DNA of 64,000 bases from Paenibacillus rhizosphaerae (GCF_014192015.1 NZ_JACHXJ010000002.1:1704989-1768988); one strand, 5' to 3'; shown: positions 52,397 to 61,308, numbered from the stretch's first letter. Translations and numbers: made by a program. Notes: generated from the sequence alone by a model not told the origin.

Positions 52397-52650
52397 TCAG
52401 TCCGCCAATTGGCCTTCCACGATCGTCAGGGTTTGCCCGACCTAGTCGACTTCCATTTCCTCGCCGGGCTTTCGTTGGATATGCATCGTCGCTTTTGTGG
52501 TGGCGGCATAACCCCGCAATAATTGCAGTACTGGGTGATCTTCAAGGGGATTCGGCCTAAGTCGGCAGGACTCAAGTATTCATGCCAAGGCAGGTTGAGT
52601 GTAACGCCCGGTTTTTGAAAGCTGAGAAAGAATCGCCTCAAGAAATAGCC
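52397..52650 (-). pseudogene. IS21-type istA transposase fragment
   Basis: On the minus strand one frame reads LSFQKPGVTLNLPWHEYLSP and LKITQYCNYC. After a frameshift it continues RGYAATTKATMHIQRKPGEE and MEVD, then TAG and VGQTLTIVEGQLAD. IS21 IstA proteins have exactly KPGVTL-LWHEY, YSQFC and KPGE-x-x-VDWAG, so the TAG replaces the conserved tryptophan. The fragment is about 85 codons of a 500-residue protein. No istB or terminal repeats are seen. It is an old insertion relic. Confidence 0.75.
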
Positions 52651-52832
52651 ATGATCCTATCAACCATATCCATTAATGGTCCCTTCTTTGCAGCTGGTTT
52701 GAAAAAGTGTATAATGCGTCAGAGCCTCTTGGTTAATGAAATCTGCCTCGCAACCCGTTTACCTAATGAATTGACCACCGAACGCAAATCTCAAGGTTTC
52801 AATATTTATAAATTCAGGAGGTTGATCGACCT

Positions 52833-53651
52833 ATGACTGTAGATAGCAGCAAGGCAAGAACAATGGGAGCGTTCCTTAAATCATGAAGAGAACGTCTATC
52901 ACCTAATGATGTGAACCTTGGCTTCCCCAACGGACAGCGAAGGACACCTGGACTACGGCGTGAGGAAGTCGCCGTACTGGCAGGTATAAGTGTCACCTAC
53001 TATACGTGGCTGGAACAAGGAAGAGACTTAACCCCATCTAGAGATGTGATTGAAAGCATCGCTAAAGCACTCCAATTATCTCCGGACGAAAAGAGTCATT
53101 TATTTCAGCTATGGACTCCTCATGCGTCAAATACGCCTCTCTCGACTGCAGCAGTAGAGTATCCGCAAATGCAAAAGATTATCGACCAGGTGGCCTATCC
53201 CGCTTATATCACCAATGAGAGGACTGAAATTCTCGCTTGGAACAAAGCTGCCAATGAAATGTTGGCCAACTTATCTTCCATTCCTGCCCAACACCGTTAT
53301 TTCATTCGGTTGTTGTTCGAAGACACAGAAATTCGACGTCGGATCGTTAATATAGAAGAATTCGCAAGGTACTCGGTTGCTGTGTTCCGGACATATTATA
53401 ATAAAAACCGGAATGATCCTACGTTTGAGGAAACGGTGGAGCTTCTTATCAAGAACAGCGCGGAGTTTGATCGATTATGGAGGCAGTACGATATTCAACT
53501 CAAAAAAGTAAACCGGGTTATTTTGCAACTCCCTGGTGTCAAAAAACCTGTTACTTTTGATATCAATTCTTTGTTGAATCTGTCAGACAGCCCAGATATT
53601 CACGTATGCATCTACACGCCGATAACAGAGGATAAGGATTCTGACAGTTAA
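52833..53651 (+). pseudogene. MmyB-like HTH regulator with in-frame TGA
   Basis: From the ATG at 52833 (AGGAGG upstream) the frame reads MTVDSSKARTMGAFLKS, then TGA at 52884-52886, then RERLSPNDVNLGFPNGQRR and TPGLRREEVAVLAGISVTYY. The position is normally arginine (FLKSRRERLSP), so CGA to TGA is likely. The ligand-binding part is complete (TEILAWNKAANEMLANLSS, IRLLFEDTEIRRRIVN). A GTG at 52911 could start a shorter 246-residue protein lacking the first helix. It precedes the aldo/keto reductase at 53752, its probable target. Confidence 0.8.
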
Positions 53652-53751
53652 TATTTTTACTAGTAAAACCGTTGTGTGGCTGCCTTGGTAAGAATCGATT
53701 AGAATAGGCTCATGTTCGAATCATTTTACCGCTAGAAATGAGGGAATCCAT

Positions 53752-54708
53752 ATGCCACAGAGAAGAAAACTAGGTAACGAAGGACTCGAAGTGTCGGCTA
53801 TCAGCCTCGGCACGATGATGATGCCTGACAACGAAGATTCCGTGCGTACCATTCAAGGTGCACTGGATTTGGGCGTGACTATGTTTGATACGGCCGACCT
53901 TTACGGGACGGAATACCTGCTCGGGAAGTTCGGGGAAAATGAGAAGCTTGTCGGACGTGCACTCAAAGGCCGACGTGACGAGGCCGTTATCGCCACCAAA
54001 TTCGGAGTCACGCACGGGCAGGGTCCGAAGGGAGATCCCGCCTACATCAAGAAATCCGTTGATGCCAGCCTCTATAGCATGGGATTGGATTACATTGACC
54101 TCTATTACCAACATCGACCCGATCCTAATACCCCCATCGAAGAAACAATCGGAACGATGGCTGATCTTGTTAAGCAAGGGAAGATACGATACATTGGGTT
54201 GTCGGAGGTGTCAGTCGATACCATCCGAAGAGCTCATGCGGTGCATCCGATTACTGCGGTCGAAACCGAATATTCTCTTTGGAGCAGGGAAGTGGAGGAT
54301 GAAGTTCTCCCTGTTCTAAAAGAGCTGTATATCGGCCTTGTCCCTTACAGCCCGCTTGGCCGTGGCTTTCTAACCGGTCAGATCAAGAAATTTGAAGATT
54401 TACCGGAAGATGATTATCGGCGATACTACCCGAGGTTCCAAGGCGAGAACTTTGACAAGAACCTTGAGGTTGTCTCCCTGATCGAGAAAATGGCCGCTGT
54501 AAAAGGTTGCACCCCTGCCCAATTGAGTCTAGCCTGGCTCCTAGCGCAAGGTAATCAGATCGTTCCGATTCCAGGAACCAAACAATTGCACCGTGTTAAA
54601 GAAAATATTGGTGCGCTGCAAGTGATATTAACGGCTGACGATTTGTCAGAGATTGAACGTATATCTCCTAAAGGCATAGCCGCAGGCAGCCGGTTCGGCA
54701 CGTTCTAA
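53752..54708 (+). CDS. Aldo/keto reductase
   Basis: The 318-residue reductase starts MPQRRKLGNEGLEVSAISLG. Catalytic residues are Asp and Tyr in TMFDTADLYGTEYLLG, Lys in EAVIATKFGVTHG, and His in YIDLYYQHRPDP. The cofactor end is IVPIPGTKQLHRVKENIGAL. This places it near the YqkF/AKR13-type NADPH-dependent reductases. GAGGGAA precedes the ATG. It follows an MmyB-like regulator in the same direction. A near-identical N-terminal fragment lies on the minus strand at 37179. Confidence 0.92.
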   Translation: MPQRRKLGNEGLEVSAISLGTMMMPDNEDSVRTIQGALDLGVTMFDTADLYGTEYLLGKFGENEKLVGRALKGRRDEAVIATKFGVTHGQGPKGDPAYIKKSVDASLYSMGLDYIDLYYQHRPDPNTPIEETIGTMADLVKQGKIRYIGLSEVSVDTIRRAHAVHPITAVETEYSLWSREVEDEVLPVLKELYIGLVPYSPLGRGFLTGQIKKFEDLPEDDYRRYYPRFQGENFDKNLEVVSLIEKMAAVKGCTPAQLSLAWLLAQGNQIVPIPGTKQLHRVKENIGALQVILTADDLSEIERISPKGIAAGSRFGTF

Positions 54709-55015
54709 CAAGACATCGACCCTTCTACGTTCAGTAGGGTCTTCCTTAATGTTCACCGGCATAGCCAACAGTAAGACGAATGATAAGACAAACGACAGTA
54801 AATCAACAAGCACAAATTGTTTCAACAGATCAAGGACGATTTTGGTTTACCTGTTTCGATAATTTGGAAGAATCCTCAGATCACCTAAAAATTGAGGCTT
54901 TAGCAGGTTAAGTAACCATAATAAAGTGACCGTCAGCTTCATTAAGCTAACGGGCAGGATGCTTATATAAAGTATTGAATTAATATAGATGATATTTTTT
55001 GATGGGGGGTCTTTA
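54709..55015. other. Intergenic stretch with single repeat box
   Basis: No gene is supported. It contains the isolated box at 54947-54962; the GGGGGG at 55003-55008 serves the GNAT start. Confidence 0.4.
54947..54962 (+). repeat. Repeat B, second box only (B11)
   Basis: ATTAAG followed by CTAACGGGCAGGATGC, the usual end of A and B repeats, placed before the GNAT gene. Confidence 0.8.
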
Positions 55016-55486
55016 TTGGAAATAGCTATCGTACCTCTTGATGAATTTCACATTCCTAAAGTTAAAGTTTTGATTGCCGGTTACTTAAATTCTTCTTCCA
55101 ATCCTGTGGACGAATCAAATCCATCTCCAAAGCAGCTAGAACAATGTGAACAAATTTTATACCGTTTTACTAATGACAGCTCATCTTATTGTTATTTGGC
55201 CATGAAAGATCATGAGTATATTGGGTTCATCATCCTATCATGGAGCTTTTCAATAAGCAAAGGGTTCCCAGTATTAAGGATAGAGGCCTTATACTCATCA
55301 GCAAAGCATAGAAATAAAGGCATAGGCAGGAAGTTAATTGAGCATGCAATTAATTTAGCTAAATCAAAAAAAGCCACACGATTACAGCTAGAAACACATG
55401 ATGATAATGCACCTGCTCGTTCTTTGTACAAGCAACTTGGATTTAAGTTAATACAAGGTAAGGGCGTATATATGTCATTTTTATAG
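55016..55486 (+). CDS. GNAT family N-acetyltransferase
   Basis: The 156-residue acetyltransferase has motif A LRIEALYSSAKHRNKGIGRK (about residues 93-112) with the R/QxxGxG/A-like RNKGIGRK, then ATRLQLETHDDNAPARSLYK as motif B and QLGFKLIQGKGVYM at the end. I placed the start at TTG 55016 because GGGGGG lies 8 bases upstream; an ATG at 54989 would precede that site. The substrate is unknown. It is a one-gene module between boxes B11 and B12. Confidence 0.85.
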   Translation: MEIAIVPLDEFHIPKVKVLIAGYLNSSSNPVDESNPSPKQLEQCEQILYRFTNDSSSYCYLAMKDHEYIGFIILSWSFSISKGFPVLRIEALYSSAKHRNKGIGRKLIEHAINLAKSKKATRLQLETHDDNAPARSLYKQLGFKLIQGKGVYMSFL

Positions 55487-55500
55487 TATTTGGTTTTGAA

Positions 55501-55587
55501 CTAACGGGAAACGATAGCTCAATAAAGACAAGAAGCCAGCCGATCACTTTGACCGGCTGGCATTATTCAACTAACGGGCAGGATAGT
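55501..55587 (+). repeat. Repeat B (B12)
   Basis: Box CTAACGGGAAACGATAG, CTCAATAAAG, hairpin AGCCAGCCG/CCGGCTGGC, TATTCAA, box CTAACGGGCAGGATAG. It is a reference copy. Confidence 0.95.
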
Positions 55588-55679
55588 TTCAATAATACAG
55601 TAACTTTCTTCTTTACCAATTTCCAGGATTGAATGGATGATAAAATTAATAATTATCAAGTAACTTGGGAGGTGTAGCT

Positions 55680-56480
55680 ATGACGATTAGCCGTGAGACA
55701 ATTATAAAAGCGATTGTTTCAGGTCATGGGATCGAAGATTACATCTTAGCCATCTGGCTTGAGGGATCGGATGGCACAAAAAGCTTGGACGAGTATTCAG
55801 ACGTCGATTTGGTATGCTATACGAAAGAAGGCTTCATAGATGATGCGTTCACCCGATTGGATGATTGTTTGCTTCAATTGGGAGATGTAGATGTTGCCTA
55901 CGAACAGCCTGGTCGACCCGCTAATAACCGCTATAAGGTATATCACCTACAGAAGACACCAGATAGTCTCTTAGTTGATGTGACAATCCAGAGCGAAAGT
56001 TTTCCTGTTTCATTTATTAACGAAGACGAGAGCGTCGTACCAGTTATATTGGTGGACAAGGCGGGTATTGTGAAATATCAAAACGTTGATCTTGCTTCTC
56101 ATCGTTCACAATTACATACTCAGTTGATACAAGCACAGGGCATTTACAGTCAAAGGAGCCGAGCAGTCAAATATACAAAGCGAGGGCTTTTTTTAGAATC
56201 CTTGATTTACTATCAGAAGTATGTTTTGAATCCACTTGTGGATGTACTTCGGCTAATTCATACACCATTCCAAGCTGACTGCTTTCTGGTTCATGCGTCT
56301 CGTGATTTTCCTATCGAAGTGGTGTTAACCCTGGAAAAGCTGTATGGCGTAAAAACCGTGCAAGATATAATAGAAGGAATCAATTTGGCAGACGAATTGT
56401 TTTGTAATGCCGTAGCTGAGGCAGATTTCATGCTCTCACAAACTTATGTAAGCAAAAGCAGAACAGATTCAAACACATAA
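55680..56480 (+). CDS. Nucleotidyltransferase (aminoglycoside 6-adenylyltransferase-like)
   Basis: The 266-residue protein has the pol-beta-type nucleotidyltransferase motif WLEGSDGTKSLDEYSDVDLV (about residues 26-45; GS followed by DxD). A further acidic strand is LLVDVTIQS. The C-terminal half is helical (YTKRGLFLESLIYYQKYVLN), as in AadE/AadK-like enzymes that adenylylate aminoglycosides or related proteins of unknown target. GGGAGGTG precedes the ATG. It is a module between B12 and B13. Resistance function is inferred from family only. Confidence 0.82.
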   Translation: MTISRETIIKAIVSGHGIEDYILAIWLEGSDGTKSLDEYSDVDLVCYTKEGFIDDAFTRLDDCLLQLGDVDVAYEQPGRPANNRYKVYHLQKTPDSLLVDVTIQSESFPVSFINEDESVVPVILVDKAGIVKYQNVDLASHRSQLHTQLIQAQGIYSQRSRAVKYTKRGLFLESLIYYQKYVLNPLVDVLRLIHTPFQADCFLVHASRDFPIEVVLTLEKLYGVKTVQDIIEGINLADELFCNAVAEADFMLSQTYVSKSRTDSNT

Positions 56481-56508
56481 TTATAGCGATATGCTGATTT
56501 CATTACGC

Positions 56509-56524
56509 TAACGGGCAGTTTAGT
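56509..56524 (+). repeat. Repeat B, second box only (B13)
   Basis: CTAACGGGCAGTTTAG after TCATTACG, ahead of the P-loop kinase. The same box and leader recur at 7936. Confidence 0.85.
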
Positions 56525-56579
56525 GACAGATAGAAACATCTATTATATTGTGCTTATCCAGTTGAATGGAGGGTCTGCC

Positions 56580-57098
56580 ATGGGCATTAGGAATTATCTG
56601 ATTGGAGGCGTTTCCGGCGCCGGCAAAACTACGGTCTGCAACGAGTTGCAGCGGCGCGGCTACCATGCTATTCATGGTGACCGTGAATTGGCTTATCAAG
56701 GCGATCCGGAAACTGGTACCCCGACAGATGGCTTTAAACCCGAACACCACATTTGGCATGTCGATAAAGTAAAAGCTTTGGTCGACAATCAGGATGAGGC
56801 GGTAACATTTTTCTGCGGTGGTTCGCGGAATTACCCCAAATTCATCGACCTCTTCGACGGCGTGTTTGTCCTTGAAGTCGACCTGGAAACCTCACTTCGG
56901 CGGATTGATGAGCGAGTGGCGCTAGACCCAACTGACTGGGGTGGCAGACCAGAGGAACGGGAAATTAGTGCGCGCTTGCATCAAACGAAAGATGGCGTTC
57001 CTAAAAACGGGATTATTATCGACGCCACCGCACCGATCGCGCACGTCGTTGACGAAATCCTCCGTCAAATCGAAGCAAATGGACGCCAACGACAGTAA
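56580..57098 (+). CDS. P-loop small-molecule kinase (AAA-type ATPase domain)
   Basis: The 172-residue protein begins MGIRNYLIGGVSGAGKTTVC, with Walker A GGVSGAGKT (residues 9-17), and has GYHAIHGDRELAYQGD, FFCGGSRNYPKFIDLFDGVF and LEVDLETSLRRIDERV, where an arginine-rich lid (RIDER, RPEEREISARLHQ) is typical of the shikimate/adenylate-kinase-like fold. The phosphorylated substrate is unknown. GGAGGG precedes the ATG at 56580. It forms a module between B13 and B14; its leader also survives alone at 7936. Confidence 0.82.
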   Translation: MGIRNYLIGGVSGAGKTTVCNELQRRGYHAIHGDRELAYQGDPETGTPTDGFKPEHHIWHVDKVKALVDNQDEAVTFFCGGSRNYPKFIDLFDGVFVLEVDLETSLRRIDERVALDPTDWGGRPEEREISARLHQTKDGVPKNGIIIDATAPIAHVVDEILRQIEANGRQRQ

Positions 57099-57166
57099 AT
57101 TACGGGCGCTCAAGGACAAGCCCAATACATCAGTGCGCCCGGATACGAATAGCACCATCCACTGCG

Positions 57167-57252
57167 CTAGCGGGAAACGATAGTTGAGTAAACAACCAAG
57201 ACGATGCTGCCGGCGCTGATCGGTAGCTTCATTACGCTAACGGGCAGAAGAG
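57167..57252 (+). repeat. Repeat B (B14)
   Basis: Box CTAGCGGGAAACGATAG, TTGAGTAAA, hairpin GATGCTGCCGGC/GATCGGTAGCTTC, then box CTAACGGGCAGAAGAG. Confidence 0.88.
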
Positions 57253-57312
57253 TTCCAATATGTGGTTTGTGATGGTATATCATTGTGCCAAACAATAGGG
57301 GGATTAAATTCA

Positions 57313-57712
57313 ATGGAGGAAAAGTTTTATCGCCACATAGGGGTATACGGAATTTGTATGGTTAACGAGAAAATTTTAGTTATTCGAAAAAGTTTAGGCC
57401 CTTATACCGGCCAACTTGACTTACCTGGGGGACGACTAGAAGTATCGGAATCCTTAGAGCAAGGCACAGGATGACTCTACTGAGTTCGTGCATCATATTG
57501 CTATTTTGTATGAAGTTACTGTTGCCGCTGGAGTGATTGGGGAGGCCGTGGTTCAATTCGAAGGACAGGACTCTAATGTTTATGAATGGATTTCAATCGA
57601 TGAGGTTACACCGATAAATTCATCACCGTTAGTCCAGCAAGCCACCGAATGGTTTCGTGCGAAGACGATCTCTGTTAGTAGAAGTTCATATGACTACAGA
57701 TCTTTAAGCTAA
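57313..57712 (+). pseudogene. NUDIX hydrolase with deleted catalytic box
   Basis: The frame starts MEEKFYRHIGVYGICMVNEK, then SLGPYTGQLDLPGGRLEVSE and SLEQGTG, where it stops. From about 57478 another frame continues DDSTEFVHHIAILYEVTVAA and NVYEWISIDEVTPINSSPLV to a stop at 57712. The NUDIX box needs Gx5Ex7REUxEExGU; the REUxEE core between EQGT and DDSTEF is missing, so about 60-75 bases have been deleted. The enzyme cannot be active. Its stop codon lies inside box 1 of B15. Confidence 0.85.
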
Positions 57713-57793
57713 CGGGAAACGATAGCTCAATAAAGACAGAAGCCAGCCGATCACTTTGACCGGCTGGCTTTATTCAACTAACGGGCAGATTAC
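57709..57793 (+). repeat. Repeat B (B15)
   Basis: Box CTAACGGGAAACGATAG, CTCAATAAAG, hairpin AGCCAGCCG/CCGGCTGGCT, TTTATTCAA, box CTAACGGGCAGATTAC. Confidence 0.95.
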
Positions 57794-57954
57794 TTTAGTT
57801 ACAACATTAACCTTCAGGAAAATACAAGCTCTACTGCGATGCCCAACCGATACATTCTTATCTAATCAAAACTTTACCTATACCCTTGGCAAGGCAGCAT
57901 GTTACCATATTACTGTTGTCCGAAAATTTACCAGTACCGGGGGTATTTTAATAT

Positions 57955-59430
57955 ATGAGCATTAACTTACAAGATTGGATTCAGGAAGCCGATTTGGTGA
58001 GCATGCAAAAGGCAATGTTTTCGGGTGAATGTACATCCGAAGCCCTCGTCCTTGCATATATCGAACGCATTCATAGGTATAATCCTCTGATCAATGCCGT
58101 ATTAGAGATCAATCCAGATGCTCTTGAAATAGCAAGGAATCTTGACCTTGAGCGAAATACAACAGGTAGTAGGGGGCCGCTGCACGGAATTCCAATCCTG
58201 CTAAAGGATAACATCGATACGTACGACCGGATGCATACGAGCGCTGGTTCAATCGCATTGGCTGAGTCGTTTGCTCCTGAAGATGCGTTCGTAGCCGCAA
58301 AGCTCCGGGCTGCTGGCGCTGTTCTTCTAGGTAAGGCCAATATGACCGAGTGGTCGAACTTTATGTCCAATCGTATGCCAGCTGGATACAGTTCCAGAGG
58401 AGGATATGTGTTGAATCCATATGGACCTGGCAAGCTCTTCGTCAGCGGATCAAGTTCAGGATCGGCTGCAGCCGTAGCGGCGAACCTGACAGCAGCAGCG
58501 ATCGGAACAGAAACCGCAGGTTCGATTATTGGGCCGGCCAGCCAACACTTTCTCGTCGGAATAAAACCTACTGTAGGGCTTGCGAGCCGCAGCGGAATTA
58601 TCCCAATCTCTATAAGTCAGGATACGCCAGGACCGATTTCAAAGACAGTCACTGATGCAGCGATTCTACTTGGGGCAATCGTCGGGATTGACGAAAACGA
58701 TAAGGCAACTTGGACTAGCACACATCGTACTTTTCATGACTACACAACTTATCTAGACCGAGACTTTCTGTGTAAAACTCGAATTGGGATTCCTAGACAT
58801 TACTATCGGTCGTTGGATGAAGAAAGACTTTCCATTATGGAATCCGCCATTAATGTTCTGCGTGAGCAAGGTGCTACAGTTATCGATCCTGTGGACCTCC
58901 ATTTGGAACAGCATCCATGGAACAATGATGTTATCTGCTACGAATTCAAAACAGGCCTGAATCGATATTTATCAAAGTTGAACTCGGATCTGTCCGTACA
59001 TTCTCTTCAAGATCTGATAGCTTATAATCAGAAACACGCTGCATCCGTATTGAAGTTTGGCCAAGATAATCTGATTCGTTCGGAACAAAATGCGCTAAAC
59101 GAGACAACATATCAACTTAAACGACAAGAATATAACCATCCGGCTGTAACGCAAGGGATTGACTATGTACTCGATCAACACGGCTTAGATGCTTTAATGT
59201 TACCCGGTGACGTTGATGGCATCTACATTGCTGCCCGGTTAGGGTATCCCCTTATTACGGTGCCCGCCGGTTATTCAGCAAAAGGAACAATTGATGCTGA
59301 TGGCGATTCGACGCAGGGGCCATTTGGTGTTGTCTTTTCCGGGAGGGCTTTAAGTGAGCCCATGCTAATCAGCATCGCCTATAGTTTTGAGCAGGCAACA
59401 CTAATCCGTCGTCAACCAGAAATGGGCTAA
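57955..59430 (+). CDS. Amidase signature (AS) family hydrolase
   Basis: The 491-residue enzyme has the amidase Ser-cisSer-Lys triad. Lys lies in GPLHGIPILLKDNIDTYDRM (about residue 79), the cis-Ser in the glycine/serine stretch FVSGSSSGSAAAVAANL, and the nucleophile in GTETAGSIIGPAS. The region PTVGLASRSGIIPIS and GPISKTVTDAAILL complete the signature. The family hydrolyses amides, and Bacillus-like members of this size often act on unknown xenobiotic or peptide amides. No clear ribosome binding site precedes the ATG (GGGGG at 57939). It is the largest one-gene module in the array; B16 starts two bases after its stop. Confidence 0.9.
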   Translation: MSINLQDWIQEADLVSMQKAMFSGECTSEALVLAYIERIHRYNPLINAVLEINPDALEIARNLDLERNTTGSRGPLHGIPILLKDNIDTYDRMHTSAGSIALAESFAPEDAFVAAKLRAAGAVLLGKANMTEWSNFMSNRMPAGYSSRGGYVLNPYGPGKLFVSGSSSGSAAAVAANLTAAAIGTETAGSIIGPASQHFLVGIKPTVGLASRSGIIPISISQDTPGPISKTVTDAAILLGAIVGIDENDKATWTSTHRTFHDYTTYLDRDFLCKTRIGIPRHYYRSLDEERLSIMESAINVLREQGATVIDPVDLHLEQHPWNNDVICYEFKTGLNRYLSKLNSDLSVHSLQDLIAYNQKHAASVLKFGQDNLIRSEQNALNETTYQLKRQEYNHPAVTQGIDYVLDQHGLDALMLPGDVDGIYIAARLGYPLITVPAGYSAKGTIDADGDSTQGPFGVVFSGRALSEPMLISIAYSFEQATLIRRQPEMG

Positions 59431-59431
59431 G

Positions 59432-59513
59432 CTAACGGAGAACGATAGTTGAATAACCGACAAGGATGAAGCTGCCAATTCACAGCTTCATTAAGCTAAC
59501 GGGCAGTTTAGCG
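59432..59513 (+). repeat. Repeat B (B16)
   Basis: Box CTAACGGAGAACGATAG, TTGAATAAC, hairpin GATGAAGCTG/CAGCTTCATT, box CTAACGGGCAGTTTAG. Confidence 0.9.
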
Positions 59514-59640
59514 TGGCAACCCACCAACTAAGTGGTGCTTACTCTCAATTATTAGAAGGAGAGTTCTATCACTTCACGAATTCATTAGACATAGACGGGT
59601 GCTATAATTTTCTATATCTTCATGGGAAGGTGGATTACGC

Positions 59641-60150
59641 ATGAACCAAAGACCGTCAGAAGAAGAATACGCCGGGGACGCAGGCGAGTATATCCGGTTG
59701 GTGCCGGAAGGCAACATCATCGACATTCTGCTCGCCCAGGAAAAGCAAATGACCGATCTGCTGGCATCGTTGACCGAAAGCCAGAGCGCCTATCGATATG
59801 CGGAAGGAAAATGGATGCTGAAAGAAGTCGTGGGCCACATCGCAGACAGTGAACGCGTCATGACCTACCGCCTGCTCCGATTTGCAAGAGGGGATGTGAC
59901 GCCTCTGCCCGGTTTCGACCAGGAGTTGTTCATTCCTCCTTTCGAAAGCTGGACAACCGCGCAATTGGTCGAAGACTACCGGGCCGTACGGCAATCGACG
60001 ATCACACTGCTGCGCGGGCTACCGACGGAGGCTTGGTCCCGCAAGGGCACAGCCAACAACGTAAGCATTACGGCGCGCGCCCTCGCTTACGGCATCGCAG
60101 GACACGAGCTTCATCACATGTGGGTCATCCGAAATCGTTACTTGAGTTAG
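59641..60150 (+). CDS. DinB-family (YfiT-like) metal-dependent protein
   Basis: The 169-residue four-helix-bundle protein has the three DinB/YfiT histidines: one in KEVVGHIADSERVM (about residue 67) and two in AGHELHHMWVIRNRYL at the C-terminus. Other family text is AEGKWMLK and FESWTTAQLVEDYRAVRQST. DinB-superfamily enzymes include bacillithiol and mycothiol S-transferases that detoxify electrophiles, so a thiol transferase role is possible. GGGAAGG precedes the ATG. The gene is GC-rich. It lies between B16 and A11. Confidence 0.85.
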   Translation: MNQRPSEEEYAGDAGEYIRLVPEGNIIDILLAQEKQMTDLLASLTESQSAYRYAEGKWMLKEVVGHIADSERVMTYRLLRFARGDVTPLPGFDQELFIPPFESWTTAQLVEDYRAVRQSTITLLRGLPTEAWSRKGTANNVSITARALAYGIAGHELHHMWVIRNRYLS

Positions 60151-60165
60151 TCGTCCGGAAGATCG

Positions 60166-60201
60166 GGACGGAAGCTACGCGGAACAACGCGGCTTCCGTC
60201 C
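60166..60201 (+). terminator. Hairpin terminator after DinB gene
   Basis: GGACGGAAGC and GCTTCCGTCC form a strong stem, followed by a short T-rich tail. Confidence 0.65.
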
Positions 60202-60446
60202 TTACTTTATGGCACCCTTCCTGCCCCGTTTATAGACTGGCATGAAGAGAGGACAAAACGGGAGGGACGGGAGGCTTTCGGGCGTGAAGACATGGTGGTG
60301 AAGCTTGCAGGCACTACGCTTTGAGTCATTCAGCCCTTGGTTCGGCAGAGGCCTTTGGGAATCGAAAAATAAAGGACAAACAACATAAGGTGTATTCAAT
60401 AACAAAAAGTATTATTTCTGCACTGTGTGGATTCGCGGTTGTCGAA

Positions 60447-60640
60447 GGACAAGAACATATTCCCATTGAAAGTCGCTATGTTAGCGGCTTTTTTGTTTTA
60501 TCGGTACAAGTTCTTGTCCCGAGCCCAGGACAAGAACTTGTACCGATTGCCGTAATGGACAAGAACATGAGCCGATTACCGATAAAATAAGTATCTAACA
60601 TTGTTTCCATGCAATCTCATTAAGCTAACGGGCAGGATAG
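60447..60640 (+). repeat. Repeat A (A11)
   Basis: Complete reference copy: GGACAAGAACATATTCCC, GTCGCTATGTTAGCGGC hairpin with T-run, perfect central inverted repeat, TATCTAACATTG spacer and the final box CTAACGGGCAGGATAG. Confidence 0.95.
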
Positions 60641-60657
60641 TTGAAGATTAATCACGG

Positions 60658-60687
60658 CGAACCTTATCACAAGTAACGGCGAAAATT
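60658..60687 (+). repeat. Repeat C (short)
   Basis: CGAACCTTATCACAAGTAAC then GGCGAAAATT, also at 61905-61930 and, diverged, at 4241. Confidence 0.55.
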
Positions 60688-60711
60688 TTATCAGGACAAA
60701 TTCCGCTATTT

Positions 60712-60744
60712 GTACTTGCAATTTGAAAGTACAAATTCTATACT
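60712..60744 (+). promoter_or_regulatory. Promoter with palindromic operator, cupin gene
   Basis: TTGCAA, 17-bp spacer, TATACT. A palindrome with arms GTACTT and AAGTAC (60712-60732) covers the -35. The HxlR promoter at 61370 has the same arrangement. Confidence 0.65.
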
Positions 60745-60888
60745 CGATTTATCACATAACGAAGCCGGTGACGAAATGCCGGGACGGCTGTTGACAGAAA
60801 CAGGCAAAACCCTGCCGGCCTTATAGTTTAACATTTAGTTAAATCATAGTGTGCCGGTACTAAACTTAAACCGAAAGGAAGTTTACAA

Positions 60889-61308
60889 ATGAATGGTAAT
60901 CATTTCAGCGTTTTGGAATCAGGTCCTATTAGCAATCTTTTGAGTATGTCGAAGGATCCCATCCCAGGTAAGCTCTTTCTGAAGGACAAGCTTGGACTAA
61001 CCGGCATGGAAGTTTCTCTGAACCAACTGCCGGAGGGAGGCTCTGTCCCGTTCTATCACACCCATCGCGAGAATGAGGAGCTATACCTATTCATTGGCGG
61101 CCAAGGTCAGTTTCAGGTAGATGGACAGATTGTTGATGTAAAGGAAGGAACGGCTATTCGTGTTTCACCTGAAGGCGAACGCACGCTTCGCAACAACGGT
61201 ACTGGCGATTTGAATTTCATCGTAATTCAAGTTCAAGCGGGCAGTCTCCGTCAATGGGTGCAGACGGATGGCGTCATACTCGATAAACCAGTGACCTGGC
61301 AGGTATAG
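60889..61308 (+). CDS. Cupin-domain protein
   Basis: The 139-residue protein is a single cupin barrel. Motif 1 is PFYHTHRENEELYLFIGGQG (metal-binding His-x-His...Glu) and motif 2 is the second turn VKEGTAIRVSPEGERTLRNN, where the last histidine is replaced by arginine. Small cupins may act as isomerases, dioxygenases or sensors; the function here is unknown. GAAAGGAAG precedes the ATG. It is followed by an HxlR gene whose promoter shares the same operator-like palindrome, so the HxlR protein probably regulates it. Confidence 0.85.
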   Translation: MNGNHFSVLESGPISNLLSMSKDPIPGKLFLKDKLGLTGMEVSLNQLPEGGSVPFYHTHRENEELYLFIGGQGQFQVDGQIVDVKEGTAIRVSPEGERTLRNNGTGDLNFIVIQVQAGSLRQWVQTDGVILDKPVTWQV

